From the NCBI RefSeq assembly GCF_015101885.1, contig NZ_CP062941.1:3038001-3102000 (forward strand): a stretch of 64,000 nucleotides of DNA. The letters are read 5' to 3'. Each line of letters opens with the position of its first letter. Positions within the stretch are counted from its first letter, which is position 1. Shown piece after piece: positions 48,504 through 57,573 of this stretch. This stretch comes from Massilia litorea. Its GTDB lineage: Bacteria > Pseudomonadota > Gammaproteobacteria > Burkholderiales > Burkholderiaceae_D. Below the pieces are notes generated by a model. The model saw nothing but the letters and a program-made list of their open reading frames with translations, was not told where the DNA came from and ran no database searches. Both the position numbers and the translations under genes were made by a program.

Positions 48504-48704
48504 TTAGAACTTGTTCTGGTACGGATAGGCGTTCTGGCGCAGGCGCGATTCCCTGGTGCGCGCTTCTTCGTCGAGCGAGATCGGCAGCTTGTCCCACAGC
48601 AGGGAGCGGCCTTCCTGCTGGCGCTCTTCCATGCCCGGAGTCTTCGACTTCAACTCTTCGATGAACTTGGTGTGGTCGGATACGTAACCGGTGAATTTAG
48701 GCAT
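48504..48704 (-). CDS. DUF3460 family protein
   Basis: A 66-residue protein beginning MPKFTGYVSDHTKFIEELKS. The short, charged sequence with SLLWDKLPISLDEEARTRES matches DUF3460, a small family I know from betaproteobacteria, often near scpA and panC. The function is unknown. Confidence 0.8.
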   Translation of the reverse strand: MPKFTGYVSDHTKFIEELKSKTPGMEERQQEGRSLLWDKLPISLDEEARTRESRLRQNAYPYQNKF

Positions 48705-48778
48705 TGTTTTGATCGATAAAAAAGAGAGCCGGGACGGCGAGGCAGATTGTTCTGCCCACGCGGCCCCGGCGTCAAGGG

Positions 48779-50095
48779 TTATGGATGCAGCGCGTTGAGT
48801 TGGCGTGCAATGATGTCGTGGTTCAGCCACAGCACCGGGGCAATCTTTTCCGATGCGCCATGGAACATCAGCGGACCGGCGCCTTCCAGCACCAGCGAGG
48901 ACAGGTGGTCCGTGATCAGGGCCTTCTTGTCCTTGTGCAGGCCGGTGATCTCTTCCGAGGTGCCGATCATCACGTCGGCCAGGGCTGGGGTGTTGTCCAT
49001 CGGCCAGGCTTCGAAGTTGCGGAACTGGGCGCTGGTCGGGTCGTTGTTGTACTTTTCGATCGTGTCGAGCAGGGACTGCAGCGAAATGCCGTCGCCCAGA
49101 AGTTCCTGGCAAATTGCCCACTGCTTCTCTGCCCATTCTCCGCCGCCTTCCTTCTTCAGCGCGGTCAGCAGCGGGAACAGCGACAGTTCGACGCCCACGA
49201 AAATGTCCGACGAATTGGTGCGGATTTCCGGGCAGTTGAAGACGGTCGCGGCGATGCCTTGCTTCCAGGCGGCTTCGGCGATGCTTTCCAGGCGCATCTT
49301 GGCGTAGCCCTGGGTGTAGTTGGTGTAGGTCTGCCAGACGTATTTGCCGCCGATCAGGATCTCGGTGCCATGGTAGCCGTAGGCCGTGTAGCGCACTTCG
49401 CCGCCGGCCTTCGTCACGCGCTCGCGGATCGGGGCGGAGGCGTCGATCAGGTATTTCAGCGTGTTGGCGGTGACTTCGTCGAAGTTCATCAGGATCAGCT
49501 TGCCCAGGTCGCTGTCGAGCAGGGCGCGCGAGGATTCGAAACGGTCGCCGCGGCCTTTGTAGATGCGGTTGGCGATGGCCAGGAAGGCCTTGATCTTCGG
49601 AATGCCGCCGGCCATGGTGTGGGCGAAGAAGACATTTGCGCCCTCAGGGATCAGCTTGTCGATTTCCGCCATCGCCTGGGCGGCGGACGTCGTGAAGCGG
49701 CGCACGCCGGCTTCGCGGCAGCGCTCGATCTTTTCCCAGTCCAGCTTGTCGTCCTGCCAGGTCTTGAGCTTCACGTCCGACAGCAATTCGGTCGGATTCT
49801 GCTCGCCTTCCGGCGCATCCATGTCGAAACCGGCCATCAGCGGCACGTTGACGATGCGGCCGCCCAGCTTTTCCTCGGCTTCCGCGTGTTCCTCGGCGGT
49901 CAGCGCGCGCAGGGCGCCGGTCTCGTCACGGCGGCCGACGGTGATGCCGACGATCGTCATGCCGGCGGCGCGCGCCTCGTCGATGAGGCCGTTCACATAG
50001 CCGCGGCCGAACAGTTCGCCGAACAGGACGAAGACGTCGCCTTTGCGGAACACGTTGGCGGTCGGGATGTGGCGGAGGGGGGTGAGTTCGGTCAT
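48779..50095 (-). CDS. conserved protein, FabMG-like (putative enoyl-ACP reductase family)
   Basis: A 438-residue soluble protein. The N-terminus FRKGDVFVLFGELFGRGYVN looks like a Rossmann-type loop, followed by GMTIVGITVGRRDETG; later blocks NVFFAHTMAGGIPK and LEGAGPLMFHGASEKIAPVLWLNHD are strongly conserved-looking. From memory it resembles the group annotated as enoyl-ACP reductase FabMG family. I cannot verify that, and the physiological role of that family is not settled. It stands alone between the DUF3460 and metG genes. Confidence 0.5.
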   Translation of the reverse strand: MTELTPLRHIPTANVFRKGDVFVLFGELFGRGYVNGLIDEARAAGMTIVGITVGRRDETGALRALTAEEHAEAEEKLGGRIVNVPLMAGFDMDAPEGEQNPTELLSDVKLKTWQDDKLDWEKIERCREAGVRRFTTSAAQAMAEIDKLIPEGANVFFAHTMAGGIPKIKAFLAIANRIYKGRGDRFESSRALLDSDLGKLILMNFDEVTANTLKYLIDASAPIRERVTKAGGEVRYTAYGYHGTEILIGGKYVWQTYTNYTQGYAKMRLESIAEAAWKQGIAATVFNCPEIRTNSSDIFVGVELSLFPLLTALKKEGGGEWAEKQWAICQELLGDGISLQSLLDTIEKYNNDPTSAQFRNFEAWPMDNTPALADVMIGTSEEITGLHKDKKALITDHLSSLVLEGAGPLMFHGASEKIAPVLWLNHDIIARQLNALHP

Positions 50096-50190
50096 GTTAT
50101 TAGCTACCTCTCAAAAGAGTTTGTCGGGGCGTATGTGCAGCACCCAGGCGCATGTTTCTTGAAGAAAACGGCATTATAACGCCGCCGTGC

Positions 50191-50264
50191 GCCCCGGAAA
50201 CAGCTTTCCTCCGGGGCGATGTTGCGTGTTTCATGCTCTGCGTTTCCCGGGGCAATGCCCCGGG
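50191..50264 (-). repeat. pair of GC-rich hairpins after metG
   Basis: Directly after the metG stop (minus strand) lies CCCGGGGC-ATT-GCCCCGGG (50246-50264, 8-bp perfect stem). About 30 bases on is a second stem, GCCCCGGA/TCCGGGGC (50191-50217). Neither has a T-run. They may mark the metG 3' end or protect it. Confidence 0.5.
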
Positions 50265-50265
50265 C

Positions 50266-52413
50266 TTAGCGAATGCGCATCCCCGGCGTTGCGCCCGGCA
50301 TCGGATCGAGCAGGTACAGGCCCGGATTGGTCTTCTCGTCGGCAGCCGAGGCGCACAGCACCATGCCTTCCGACACGCCGAACTTCATCTTGCGCGGCGC
50401 CAGGTTGGCGACCATCACCGTCAGTTTGCCGACCAGTTCTTCCGGCTTGTAGGCCGACTTGATGCCCGAGAACACATTGCGGTGGCGGCCTTCGCCCACG
50501 TCCAGCGTCAGGCGCAGCAGTTTGCCGGCGCCTTCGACGTGTTCGCAGTTGACGATGCGGGCCACGCGCAGGTCGATCTTCGTGAAATCGTCGATCGAAA
50601 TTTCCGGCGCGAGTTCTTCGATGTCGGCAGCGGTGGCGTCTTCCGTCGGGGCCAGCGCAGCCACCGCCAGCCCGGCGTCGGACACGACGGCAGCATTAGC
50701 AGGGGCGGCCGGCTTGTCGAACAGGTTCTCGACCATCTTGGCGTCGACGCGCTGCATCAGGTGGCTGTAGGCGCCGATCGTGCGGCCCAGCATCGTGCTG
50801 GTAACGGCCTCGCCCTGGGTATCTGCCCAGCTCAGTTCGCTGTCGCCCAGGAATTCCGAAACGCGCGCGGCCACTTGCGGCAGCACCGGCGAGAGCATGA
50901 TGGTCAGCTGGCGGAACAGGATCAGGGCGACCGTGCAGACCTCGTGCAGCTCGGCGGTCTTCGTTTCGTCCTTCGCCAGGATCCACGGCTTGTTCTCGTC
51001 GACGAACTGGTTCGTCACGTCGGCGATTTCCATGATTTCGCGCAGCGCCTTGCCGAATTCGCGGGCTTCGAAGCTCGCGGCGATCGAGGCCTGGCGCTCG
51101 GCGCCGTCCACGGTCAGGGCTTTGGCGATCCACGACCTGGCGTTATCCGACAGCGACGAGGCCAGCTTGCCGTCGAATTTCTTCGTGATGAAACCGGCGC
51201 AGCGGCTGGCGATGTTGACGTATTTGCCGATCAGGTCGCTGTTCACGCGGGCGACGAAGTCTTCGCCGTTGAAGTCGAGGTCCTCGACTTTCGCGTTCAG
51301 CTTGAACGCCAGGTAATAGCGCAGCCATTCCGGGTTCATGCCCAGTTCCAGGTAGCGCAGCGGCGAGATGCCGGTGCCACGCGACTTCGACATCTTTTCG
51401 TTGTTCACGGTGAGGTGGCCGTGGACGGCGACGCGCAGTTTGTCGATGATCGGGTGGCCCGAGAAATTCAGCATCGCCGGCCAGAACAGCAGGTGGAAGG
51501 AGACGATGTCCTTGCCGATGAAGTGCATCTGCTCCGCGTCCGGATCCTTCAGGAAGGCCTCGAAGTCCAGGCCCTGTTTGTCGAAGTAATTCTTCAGCGA
51601 TGCCAGGTAGCCGACCGGCGCGTCCAGCCACACATAGAAGAATTTACCGGGCGCATCGGGAATCGGGATGCCGAAATAGGGCGCGTCACGAGAAATGTCC
51701 CAGTCGGCCAGCTTTTCGCCGTCTTCGCCCAGCCACTCGGAGACTTTATTCACCATTTCCGGCTGCAGGCGGCCCGGGGTGTTCAGCCATTCCTTCAGGA
51801 AGTGGAAGCAGCGCGGGTCGGACAGCTTGAAGAAATACTGTTCCGACGGCTTCAGAACCGGGGTCGAGCCGGTGAACACCGAGTACGGATTGATCAGTTC
51901 GGTCGGCTGGTAGGCGGCGCCGCAGACTTCGCAGTTGTCGCCGTACTGGTCCTTCGCGTGGCATTGCGGGCACTCGCCCTTGATGTTGCGGTCGGCCAGG
52001 AACATGCCCTTGACCGGGTCGAAGAAGCGGTCCACGGTCTTGGTGACGATCAGGCCGGCGTCGCGCAGCTTGCGGTAGATGCCCTGCGAGAGTTCGACGT
52101 TTTCCGGCGAATCGGTCGAATACCAGTTGTCGAAGCCGATATGGAAGCCGTCCAGGTACTGGGCGCGGCCGGCGGCGATCTTCGCCACGAATTCCTGCGG
52201 GGTAATGCCTTCCTTCTCGGCGGCGATCATGATCGGCGTGCCGTGGGTGTCGTCGGCGCAGACGAAGTGCACCTGGCGTTGCTGGCCGCCGTCGCGCTGC
52301 ATTCGCTGGAAGCGGACCCAGATGTCGGCCTGGATGTACTCCATCATGTGGCCGATGTGGAAGGCGGCATTCGCGTAGGGCAGGGCGGTAGTGACGAACA
52401 GCTTGCGGGTCAT
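50266..52413 (-). CDS. metG: methionyl-tRNA synthetase
   Basis: A 715-residue class I synthetase. [19 protein letters not shown] contains the HIGH motif, the knuckle has four Cys ([18 protein letters not shown]), and [12 protein letters not shown] the KMSKS loop. The anticodon-binding helical domain follows, and a C-terminal OB-fold dimer domain ([20 protein letters not shown]) completes the long form. It charges tRNA-Met. It is divergent from mrp across a 305-bp gap that holds the long inverted-repeat element. Confidence 0.97.
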   Translation of the reverse strand: MTRKLFVTTALPYANAAFHIGHMMEYIQADIWVRFQRMQRDGGQQRQVHFVCADDTHGTPIMIAAEKEGITPQEFVAKIAAGRAQYLDGFHIGFDNWYSTDSPENVELSQGIYRKLRDAGLIVTKTVDRFFDPVKGMFLADRNIKGECPQCHAKDQYGDNCEVCGAAYQPTELINPYSVFTGSTPVLKPSEQYFFKLSDPRCFHFLKEWLNTPGRLQPEMVNKVSEWLGEDGEKLADWDISRDAPYFGIPIPDAPGKFFYVWLDAPVGYLASLKNYFDKQGLDFEAFLKDPDAEQMHFIGKDIVSFHLLFWPAMLNFSGHPIIDKLRVAVHGHLTVNNEKMSKSRGTGISPLRYLELGMNPEWLRYYLAFKLNAKVEDLDFNGEDFVARVNSDLIGKYVNIASRCAGFITKKFDGKLASSLSDNARSWIAKALTVDGAERQASIAASFEAREFGKALREIMEIADVTNQFVDENKPWILAKDETKTAELHEVCTVALILFRQLTIMLSPVLPQVAARVSEFLGDSELSWADTQGEAVTSTMLGRTIGAYSHLMQRVDAKMVENLFDKPAAPANAAVVSDAGLAVAALAPTEDATAADIEELAPEISIDDFTKIDLRVARIVNCEHVEGAGKLLRLTLDVGEGRHRNVFSGIKSAYKPEELVGKLTVMVANLAPRKMKFGVSEGMVLCASAADEKTNPGLYLLDPMPGATPGMRIR

Positions 52414-52468
52414 GGTCGAAACGCTTGTGAGAAGATGAAAAAAAACATTTTACCAGTGGATGGCCCGA

Positions 52469-52627
52469 AGAACCTATCCCAGCGGGGATGGGTCGTTGCT
52501 GGCGCGCCTGACAAGCGGGCGCGGCGTTGCTCGTCGTTGCATGGCCCAGCCATGCGGCCTCCTCGCGCCTTGCTCCCGCTTGCCATGCATCGCCATCAAC
52601 TTCCCCCTCCCCACTGGGATAGGTTCT
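52469..52627. repeat. 159-bp long-hairpin (MITE/REP-like) element
   Basis: The outer arms AGAACCTATCCCAG and CTGGGATAGGTTCT are perfect 14-bp inverted repeats. Just inside, GCGGGGATGGG pairs imperfectly with CCCCTCCCCAC. Deeper, CAAGCGGG (52512-52519) pairs with CCCGCTTG (52575-52582), and at the centre GCATGGC-CCA-GCCATGC is a 7-bp hairpin. The whole unit can fold into one long stem. No coding frame or flanking target duplication is obvious. It lies in the divergent metG-mrp gap. Confidence 0.7.
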
Positions 52628-52718
52628 CCGTTCAGGGGGTATTCCCTGGTTTTGCCACTCAGACAAGAGGCAATGGGCCGTTTTTTGCTACACTGCGCGC
52701 ATCACATTGGAGAAACAC

Positions 52719-53807
52719 ATGAGCATCACAGCAGACGACGTCAAGGCGGCACTGGCAAAGGTCATCGATCCTAATACGGGCAAGGACTTCGTGTCCTCGA
52801 AATCGGTCAAGAACATCCAGGTCGACGGCGGTGACGTCGCTTTCGATCTCGAGCTCGGCTATCCGGCGAAAAGCCAGGTCGCGCTCCTGCGCGGCCTGGT
52901 TGTCAACGCGGTGAAAGCCATTCCGGGCGTCAGCAACGTCAGCGTCAGCGTGCAGGTGAAAATCCTGTCGCACGCCGTGCAGCGCGGCCTGAAGGTCATG
53001 CCGAACGTAAAGAACATCATCGCCGTCGCCTCGGGCAAGGGCGGCGTCGGCAAGTCGACCACGGCCGTGAACCTGGCCCTGGCCCTGGCTGCCGAAGGCG
53101 CGAGCGTCGGCGTGCTGGATGCGGACATCTATGGTCCCTCGCAGCCGATGATGCTCGGTATTAATGCGCGTCCGGAAAGCGTCGACGGCAAGACCATGGA
53201 ACCGCTGGAAAACCACGGCGTGCAGGTGTCCTCGATCGGTTTCATGATCGATCCGGACGAGCCGATGGTCTGGCGCGGCCCGATGGTCACCCAGGCGCTG
53301 CAGCAGCTGCTGGAGCAAACCAACTGGCGCGACCTGGATTATTTGATCGTCGACATGCCGCCCGGAACCGGCGACATCCAGCTGACCCTGTCGCAGAAAG
53401 TGCCGGTCACGGGCGCCGTGATCGTCACCACGCCGCAGGACATCGCGCTGCTGGACGCCCGTAAAGGCCTCAAAATGTTCGAGAAGGTCGGGATCCCGAT
53501 CATCGGCATCGTCGAGAACATGAGCACCCATATCTGCTCGAACTGCGGCCACACCGAGGCGATTTTCGGCCAGGGCGGCGGCGAGAAGATGTGCAAGGAC
53601 TTCGGCGTCGACTTCCTTGGCGCGCTGCCGCTGACGATGTCGATCCGCGAGCAGACCGATTCGGGCCGCCCGACGGTGGTTGCCGATCCGGACGGCGCGG
53701 TGGCCTCTGTTTATAAAGAGATCGCGCGCAAGGTGGCGGTCAAGGTCGCCGAGCGGGCCAAGGACATGACCAGCAAGTTCCCGAGCATCGTGGTGAAAAA
53801 CGACTAA
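52719..53807 (+). CDS. apbC: Fe-S cluster carrier ATPase Mrp/ApbC
   Basis: A 362-residue P-loop NTPase with ATG at 52719 (GGAG upstream). The N-terminal MIP18/DUF59-like domain (about 1-90) is followed by the deviant Walker A GKGGVGKSTTAVNLAL (about 107), DADIYGPSQP, and the cluster-ligand CxxC in HICSNCGHTEAIFG near the C-terminus. It delivers Fe-S clusters. The next gene, a radical SAM enzyme that needs such a cluster, starts immediately after its stop (TAAATG). Confidence 0.93.
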   Translation: MSITADDVKAALAKVIDPNTGKDFVSSKSVKNIQVDGGDVAFDLELGYPAKSQVALLRGLVVNAVKAIPGVSNVSVSVQVKILSHAVQRGLKVMPNVKNIIAVASGKGGVGKSTTAVNLALALAAEGASVGVLDADIYGPSQPMMLGINARPESVDGKTMEPLENHGVQVSSIGFMIDPDEPMVWRGPMVTQALQQLLEQTNWRDLDYLIVDMPPGTGDIQLTLSQKVPVTGAVIVTTPQDIALLDARKGLKMFEKVGIPIIGIVENMSTHICSNCGHTEAIFGQGGGEKMCKDFGVDFLGALPLTMSIREQTDSGRPTVVADPDGAVASVYKEIARKVAVKVAERAKDMTSKFPSIVVKND

Positions 53808-54827
53808 ATGCGGGTTGCAGGTATTCGGGAGCGCCTGGCGGCTCTCGGCGCTCTGCCGGAGCACCAGGCGCGCGTACTGCGCGACTGGGTGCAGGGCGCG
53901 CCGCACGAACGCGGGCGGCGTCGTCCGAACGATTACCTGCCCAGGCCTGTGCGCGAAGCCTTGCCGCAGCTCGACGCAGAGCTGGCCGGTCTCGCGCGGG
54001 TAATCAGCGAGCATCCGGCCGAGGATGGCTCGGCGCGCCTGCTGGTCGGCTTGAACGATGGCCAGGCCGTCGAAACCGTGCTCCTGCCGCGCGACGGCGT
54101 CTGCGTGTCGAGCCAGGTCGGCTGTGCCGTGGGCTGCCGCTTCTGCATGACCGGGCGCGACGGCTTGCTGCGCCAGGTCAGCAGCGGCGAGATCGTGGCC
54201 CAGGTCGTCCTGGCGCGTGCCCGCCGTCCCGTGAAAAAGGTCGTGTTCATGGGCATGGGCGAGCCGGCCCACAACCTCGACAACGTCCTCGAAGCCATCG
54301 ACCTGCTCGGAGTCGAGGCGCATATTCCCCATAAAAACCTGGTGTTCTCGACCGTGGGCGACCCGCGCGCCTTCGAGCGCCTGCCGCAGGGAAGGGTGAA
54401 GCCGGCGCTGGCGCTGTCCCTGCACACCACCAGGGCGGACCTGCGCGCCGAGCTGCTGCCGCGCGCACCGCGCCTGGCGCCGCAGGAGCTGGTCGAATTC
54501 GGCGAACGCTATGCGCGCCTGACCGGCTATCCGATCCAGTACCAGTGGACTCTGCTCGAGGGCGTAAACGACGGCGAGGATGAACTGGACGGCATCGTCG
54601 CGCTGCTGCGCGGCAAATACGCCATTCTGAACATGATCCCGTACAACACGATTCCCGATCTTGCCTTCCGGCGCCCCAGCTGGGAGCGGGCGCGCGCGAT
54701 CGCGGCAAGCCTGCATGCGCGCGGCGTGCTGACCAAGCTGCGCGACTCGGCCGGGCAGGATGTCGAGGGCGGCTGCGGGCAGCTGCGTGCGCGGGCCGGC
54801 CGGTCGATTCCTCTCCAGCGCGCCTGA
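53808..54827 (+). CDS. RlmN/Cfr-family radical SAM methyltransferase paralogue
   Basis: A 339-residue protein. The radical SAM cluster motif is CAVGCRFCM (about residue 107), preceded by the family block VCVSSQVGC, and GMGEPAHNLDNV is present. The methyl-carrying second Cys is in GQDVEGGCGQLRA near the C-terminus, as in RlmN and Cfr. It is shorter than typical RlmN at the N-terminus and diverged in the cluster loop, so I doubt it is the housekeeping RlmN. The target could be an rRNA or tRNA adenine. It directly abuts the mrp stop codon. Confidence 0.75.
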   Translation: MRVAGIRERLAALGALPEHQARVLRDWVQGAPHERGRRRPNDYLPRPVREALPQLDAELAGLARVISEHPAEDGSARLLVGLNDGQAVETVLLPRDGVCVSSQVGCAVGCRFCMTGRDGLLRQVSSGEIVAQVVLARARRPVKKVVFMGMGEPAHNLDNVLEAIDLLGVEAHIPHKNLVFSTVGDPRAFERLPQGRVKPALALSLHTTRADLRAELLPRAPRLAPQELVEFGERYARLTGYPIQYQWTLLEGVNDGEDELDGIVALLRGKYAILNMIPYNTIPDLAFRRPSWERARAIAASLHARGVLTKLRDSAGQDVEGGCGQLRARAGRSIPLQRA

Positions 54828-54914
54828 AGTTTCTCCCAAGTCAACACGGCAGTTTTTCTTGTCAAGCGTTGCGCGCATGCTTTTCCGTCTTGTATCTGCT
54901 TAAAAATAAAGTCT

Positions 54915-54934
54915 GTAGGAAATTTCATTCCTAC
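54915..54934. promoter_or_regulatory. inverted repeat upstream of the GGDEF-GGDEF-EAL gene
   Basis: GTAGGAA and TTCCTAC flank six bases (ATTTCA), 55 bases before the start codon, in an AT-rich patch. It has the look of an operator for the downstream c-di-GMP gene. Confidence 0.4.
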
Positions 54935-54988
54935 ACTGGCGTTTGACCTGACACGCCAAGCGGCCACCCAAGCCGAGACCAAGGACCC

Positions 54989-57529
54989 ATGAACAGCATC
55001 TGCGCGCGATGGAGTGACCGTTACCTGGGCGCAAACCACTGGTTCATTCCTGCCGACCTGTTGAACCAGGCGGCCAACGTCCGCACGCGCGCCGAAAATG
55101 TCGTCAACGCCGCACTGCTGGCCGCCACCGCCGGACCCTTTTACGCGCTCGCCTACCACCTGCTCGGTTTCGATGCCGCTGCCGTCGAGATCCTGCTGTG
55201 CTGCGCCTGCATGCTCGGTTCTCCCTTGCTGCTGCGCGCCAGCGGCAGCATCTGGGCAGCGCGCGAACTGTTCCTGTGTGCGCTGTTCTTCAATTTCAGC
55301 TGGCTCAGCTATAACCTGGGCGGGATCGGCGCGCCCACCGCCAGCTGGCTGATCACGGCGCCGCTGGTGGCGATGTTCCTGGGCGGCGTGACCAGCGCCC
55401 TGTGCTGGCTGGGGCTCAGCTGCACGGCGGCCGTCGCTATCTATATGCTGCCGGGGGCCGGCTTTCCGCTCCCGGACCACCCGGTGGCCGACATGGCGCT
55501 GCTCTACCTGGCCTGCCACCTCGGCCTGTTCGTGGTCGTGCTGGTGTTCGCGCTGCTGTTCGAGCTGACCAAGACCCAGGGCTTCGTCAAGCTCGAGCAG
55601 GCGCTCGGCACCATCAACGAGCTGGCCATCCGCGACGAACTGACCGGCGTGCACAACCGCCGCTACTTGTTGGGTCTCATCGAAAAGGAAAAGGAGCGCA
55701 GCGACCGCAACGGCCGCAGCTTTTGCCTGTGCCTGCTCGATATCGATTTCTTCAAGCGCGTCAACGACACCTGGGGCCACAGCGCGGGCGATACCGTGTT
55801 GCGCGCCTTTGCCGGCGTGGTGGAGGGACTGGTGCGCGGCAGCGACAGCTTCGGGCGCTACGGCGGCGAGGAGTTCCTGCTGATGCTGCCCGAAACCCCG
55901 TCCGCCGACGCGATGATCCTGGCCGAGCGCGTGCGCGGGGCGATCGAGAAGATGCGCTGCATGGCGCGGGAGGGCGACAGCGAGATCGCGCTGACGGTGT
56001 CGATCGGCGTCGCCGAATACCGCATGGGCGAGACGGTCGGTCTCGCGGTCGGGCGCGCCGACGAGGCGCTGTACCTGGCCAAGTCGAGCGGCCGCAACCG
56101 CGTGGTCTGCCACGGCCAGGGCGAGGAGCCGCTGGCGCTCGCCTTGCGCGCGAATGCGCCGGCCCCGGTCGAGCTCAAGGACCTGGGCGCGAGCGTCGGC
56201 CGCATGCTCGACGGCGTCCATTGCGACCAGCTCACCGGTTTGCTCAACCGGCGCCTGCTGCGCGACCGCCTGCGCCATGCGATGGACCGCGCCGACCGCA
56301 ACCGGCGCCTGGTCGCGCTGCTGCTCCTGAATATCAACAAGTTCAAGGAAGTGAACGACGCCCTCGGCTACGAAGCCGGCGACGCGCTGCTGGTGCAGGC
56401 CGGCACCAACATCCGCCAGTGCCTGCGCGACTGCGATACCGTGGCGCGCTGGAGCGGCGACGAATTCGTGGCGCTGCTCGAGGACGTGGCGGAAGAAGGC
56501 GACGCGCGCCAGGTGGCGGAAAAGATCCTCGACCGCTTCGGGCTGCCCTTGCACGCGGGCGAACGTGAATGTTTTGTCACGCTGTCGGTCGGCGTTGCCC
56601 TGTACCCGGCCGAGGACTGCGACCTCGACGCCTTGCTCAAGCGTGCCGACATCGCCATGCGCAGCGCGCGCGCCTGGGGCGAAAACACGGTGCAGCTGTA
56701 TTCGAGCACCGCCAGCGAGCCGCAAAGCGAACGCCTGGCATTGAAGAACGGCCTGCGCGAGGCCCTCGCGCGCGGCCAGCTGTTCATCGAATACCAGCCG
56801 CAGGTCGACCTGGCCACGCGCCGCATCGTCGGCGTCGAGGCGCTGCTGCGCTGGCAGCATCCGGTCTACGGCCGCATCGATCCGGGCCGCTTCATCCCGC
56901 TGGCCGAGGAGACCGGCATGATCGTGCCGATCGGCGACTGGGTGCTGCGCACCGCCTGCGCCCAGAACCGCGCCTGGCGCGACGCCGGCCTGCCCGGCGT
57001 GAAGACGGCGGTGAACCTGTCGGCGCGCCAGCTGCGCCATCCCGACATTGCCGCGCGCGTCATGGAGATCATCGAAGCGACCGGACTTCCCCGCGGCTGC
57101 CTCGACCTCGAGATCACCGAGGGCGTGCTGATCGACGACCTCGACGCCAACCGTCAGGTGATGGGCGCGCTGCGCGCGGCCGGCGTGCTGGTCTCGATCG
57201 ACGATTTCGGCACCGGCTATTCGAGCCTGAACTACTTGTCCGAGCTGCCGGTCGACATCCTCAAGATGGATGGCCTGTTCGTGCGCCGCCTCGGCGCAAG
57301 CACGCGCGCGCGGCCCTACGCGATCGCCGAGGCGATCGTCGCGATGGCGCATCGGCTGGAGCTGAAAGTGATCGCCGAATGCGTCGAAACGGCCGAGCAG
57401 CTGGCCGACCTCGGCGCGATGCGCTGCGACGAAGCCCAGGGTTACCTGTTCCACCGTCCGCTGCCGGCCGAGCAGGTCGGCGCGCTGCTCGCGCGCCAGG
57501 GCGCGCAGGCGGACGTTCTGGCCGCCTGA
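54989..57529 (+). CDS. membrane protein with tandem GGDEF domains and EAL
   Basis: An 846-residue protein. Five or six membrane helices lie in residues about 35-200. A first GGDEF domain follows (about 210-375, motif GRYGGEEFLLM), then a second GGDEF-like domain (about 405-560) with SGDEF instead of GGDEF, then an EAL domain (about 580-835) with EALLRW, DDFGTGYSSLNYL and VIAECVE intact. It should be able to make and break c-di-GMP; the SGDEF copy may be a regulatory, GTP-binding module. The architecture GGDEF-GGDEF-EAL is unusual. It precedes the fatty aminoketone locus by 44 nt on the same strand. Confidence 0.88.
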   Translation: MNSICARWSDRYLGANHWFIPADLLNQAANVRTRAENVVNAALLAATAGPFYALAYHLLGFDAAAVEILLCCACMLGSPLLLRASGSIWAARELFLCALFFNFSWLSYNLGGIGAPTASWLITAPLVAMFLGGVTSALCWLGLSCTAAVAIYMLPGAGFPLPDHPVADMALLYLACHLGLFVVVLVFALLFELTKTQGFVKLEQALGTINELAIRDELTGVHNRRYLLGLIEKEKERSDRNGRSFCLCLLDIDFFKRVNDTWGHSAGDTVLRAFAGVVEGLVRGSDSFGRYGGEEFLLMLPETPSADAMILAERVRGAIEKMRCMAREGDSEIALTVSIGVAEYRMGETVGLAVGRADEALYLAKSSGRNRVVCHGQGEEPLALALRANAPAPVELKDLGASVGRMLDGVHCDQLTGLLNRRLLRDRLRHAMDRADRNRRLVALLLLNINKFKEVNDALGYEAGDALLVQAGTNIRQCLRDCDTVARWSGDEFVALLEDVAEEGDARQVAEKILDRFGLPLHAGERECFVTLSVGVALYPAEDCDLDALLKRADIAMRSARAWGENTVQLYSSTASEPQSERLALKNGLREALARGQLFIEYQPQVDLATRRIVGVEALLRWQHPVYGRIDPGRFIPLAEETGMIVPIGDWVLRTACAQNRAWRDAGLPGVKTAVNLSARQLRHPDIAARVMEIIEATGLPRGCLDLEITEGVLIDDLDANRQVMGALRAAGVLVSIDDFGTGYSSLNYLSELPVDILKMDGLFVRRLGASTRARPYAIAEAIVAMAHRLELKVIAECVETAEQLADLGAMRCDEAQGYLFHRPLPAEQVGALLARQGAQADVLAA

Positions 57530-57573
57530 TTTTTCTTCCCTTATTTTGTTGTCCCCTTAGCGAGGAGTACACC

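Noticed and set aside
54527..57454. 975-codon frame antisense to the GGDEF-GGDEF-EAL gene
   Set aside because: His/Gln/Ala/Arg-rich shadow translation with no motifs; the sense strand has several complete catalytic motifs.
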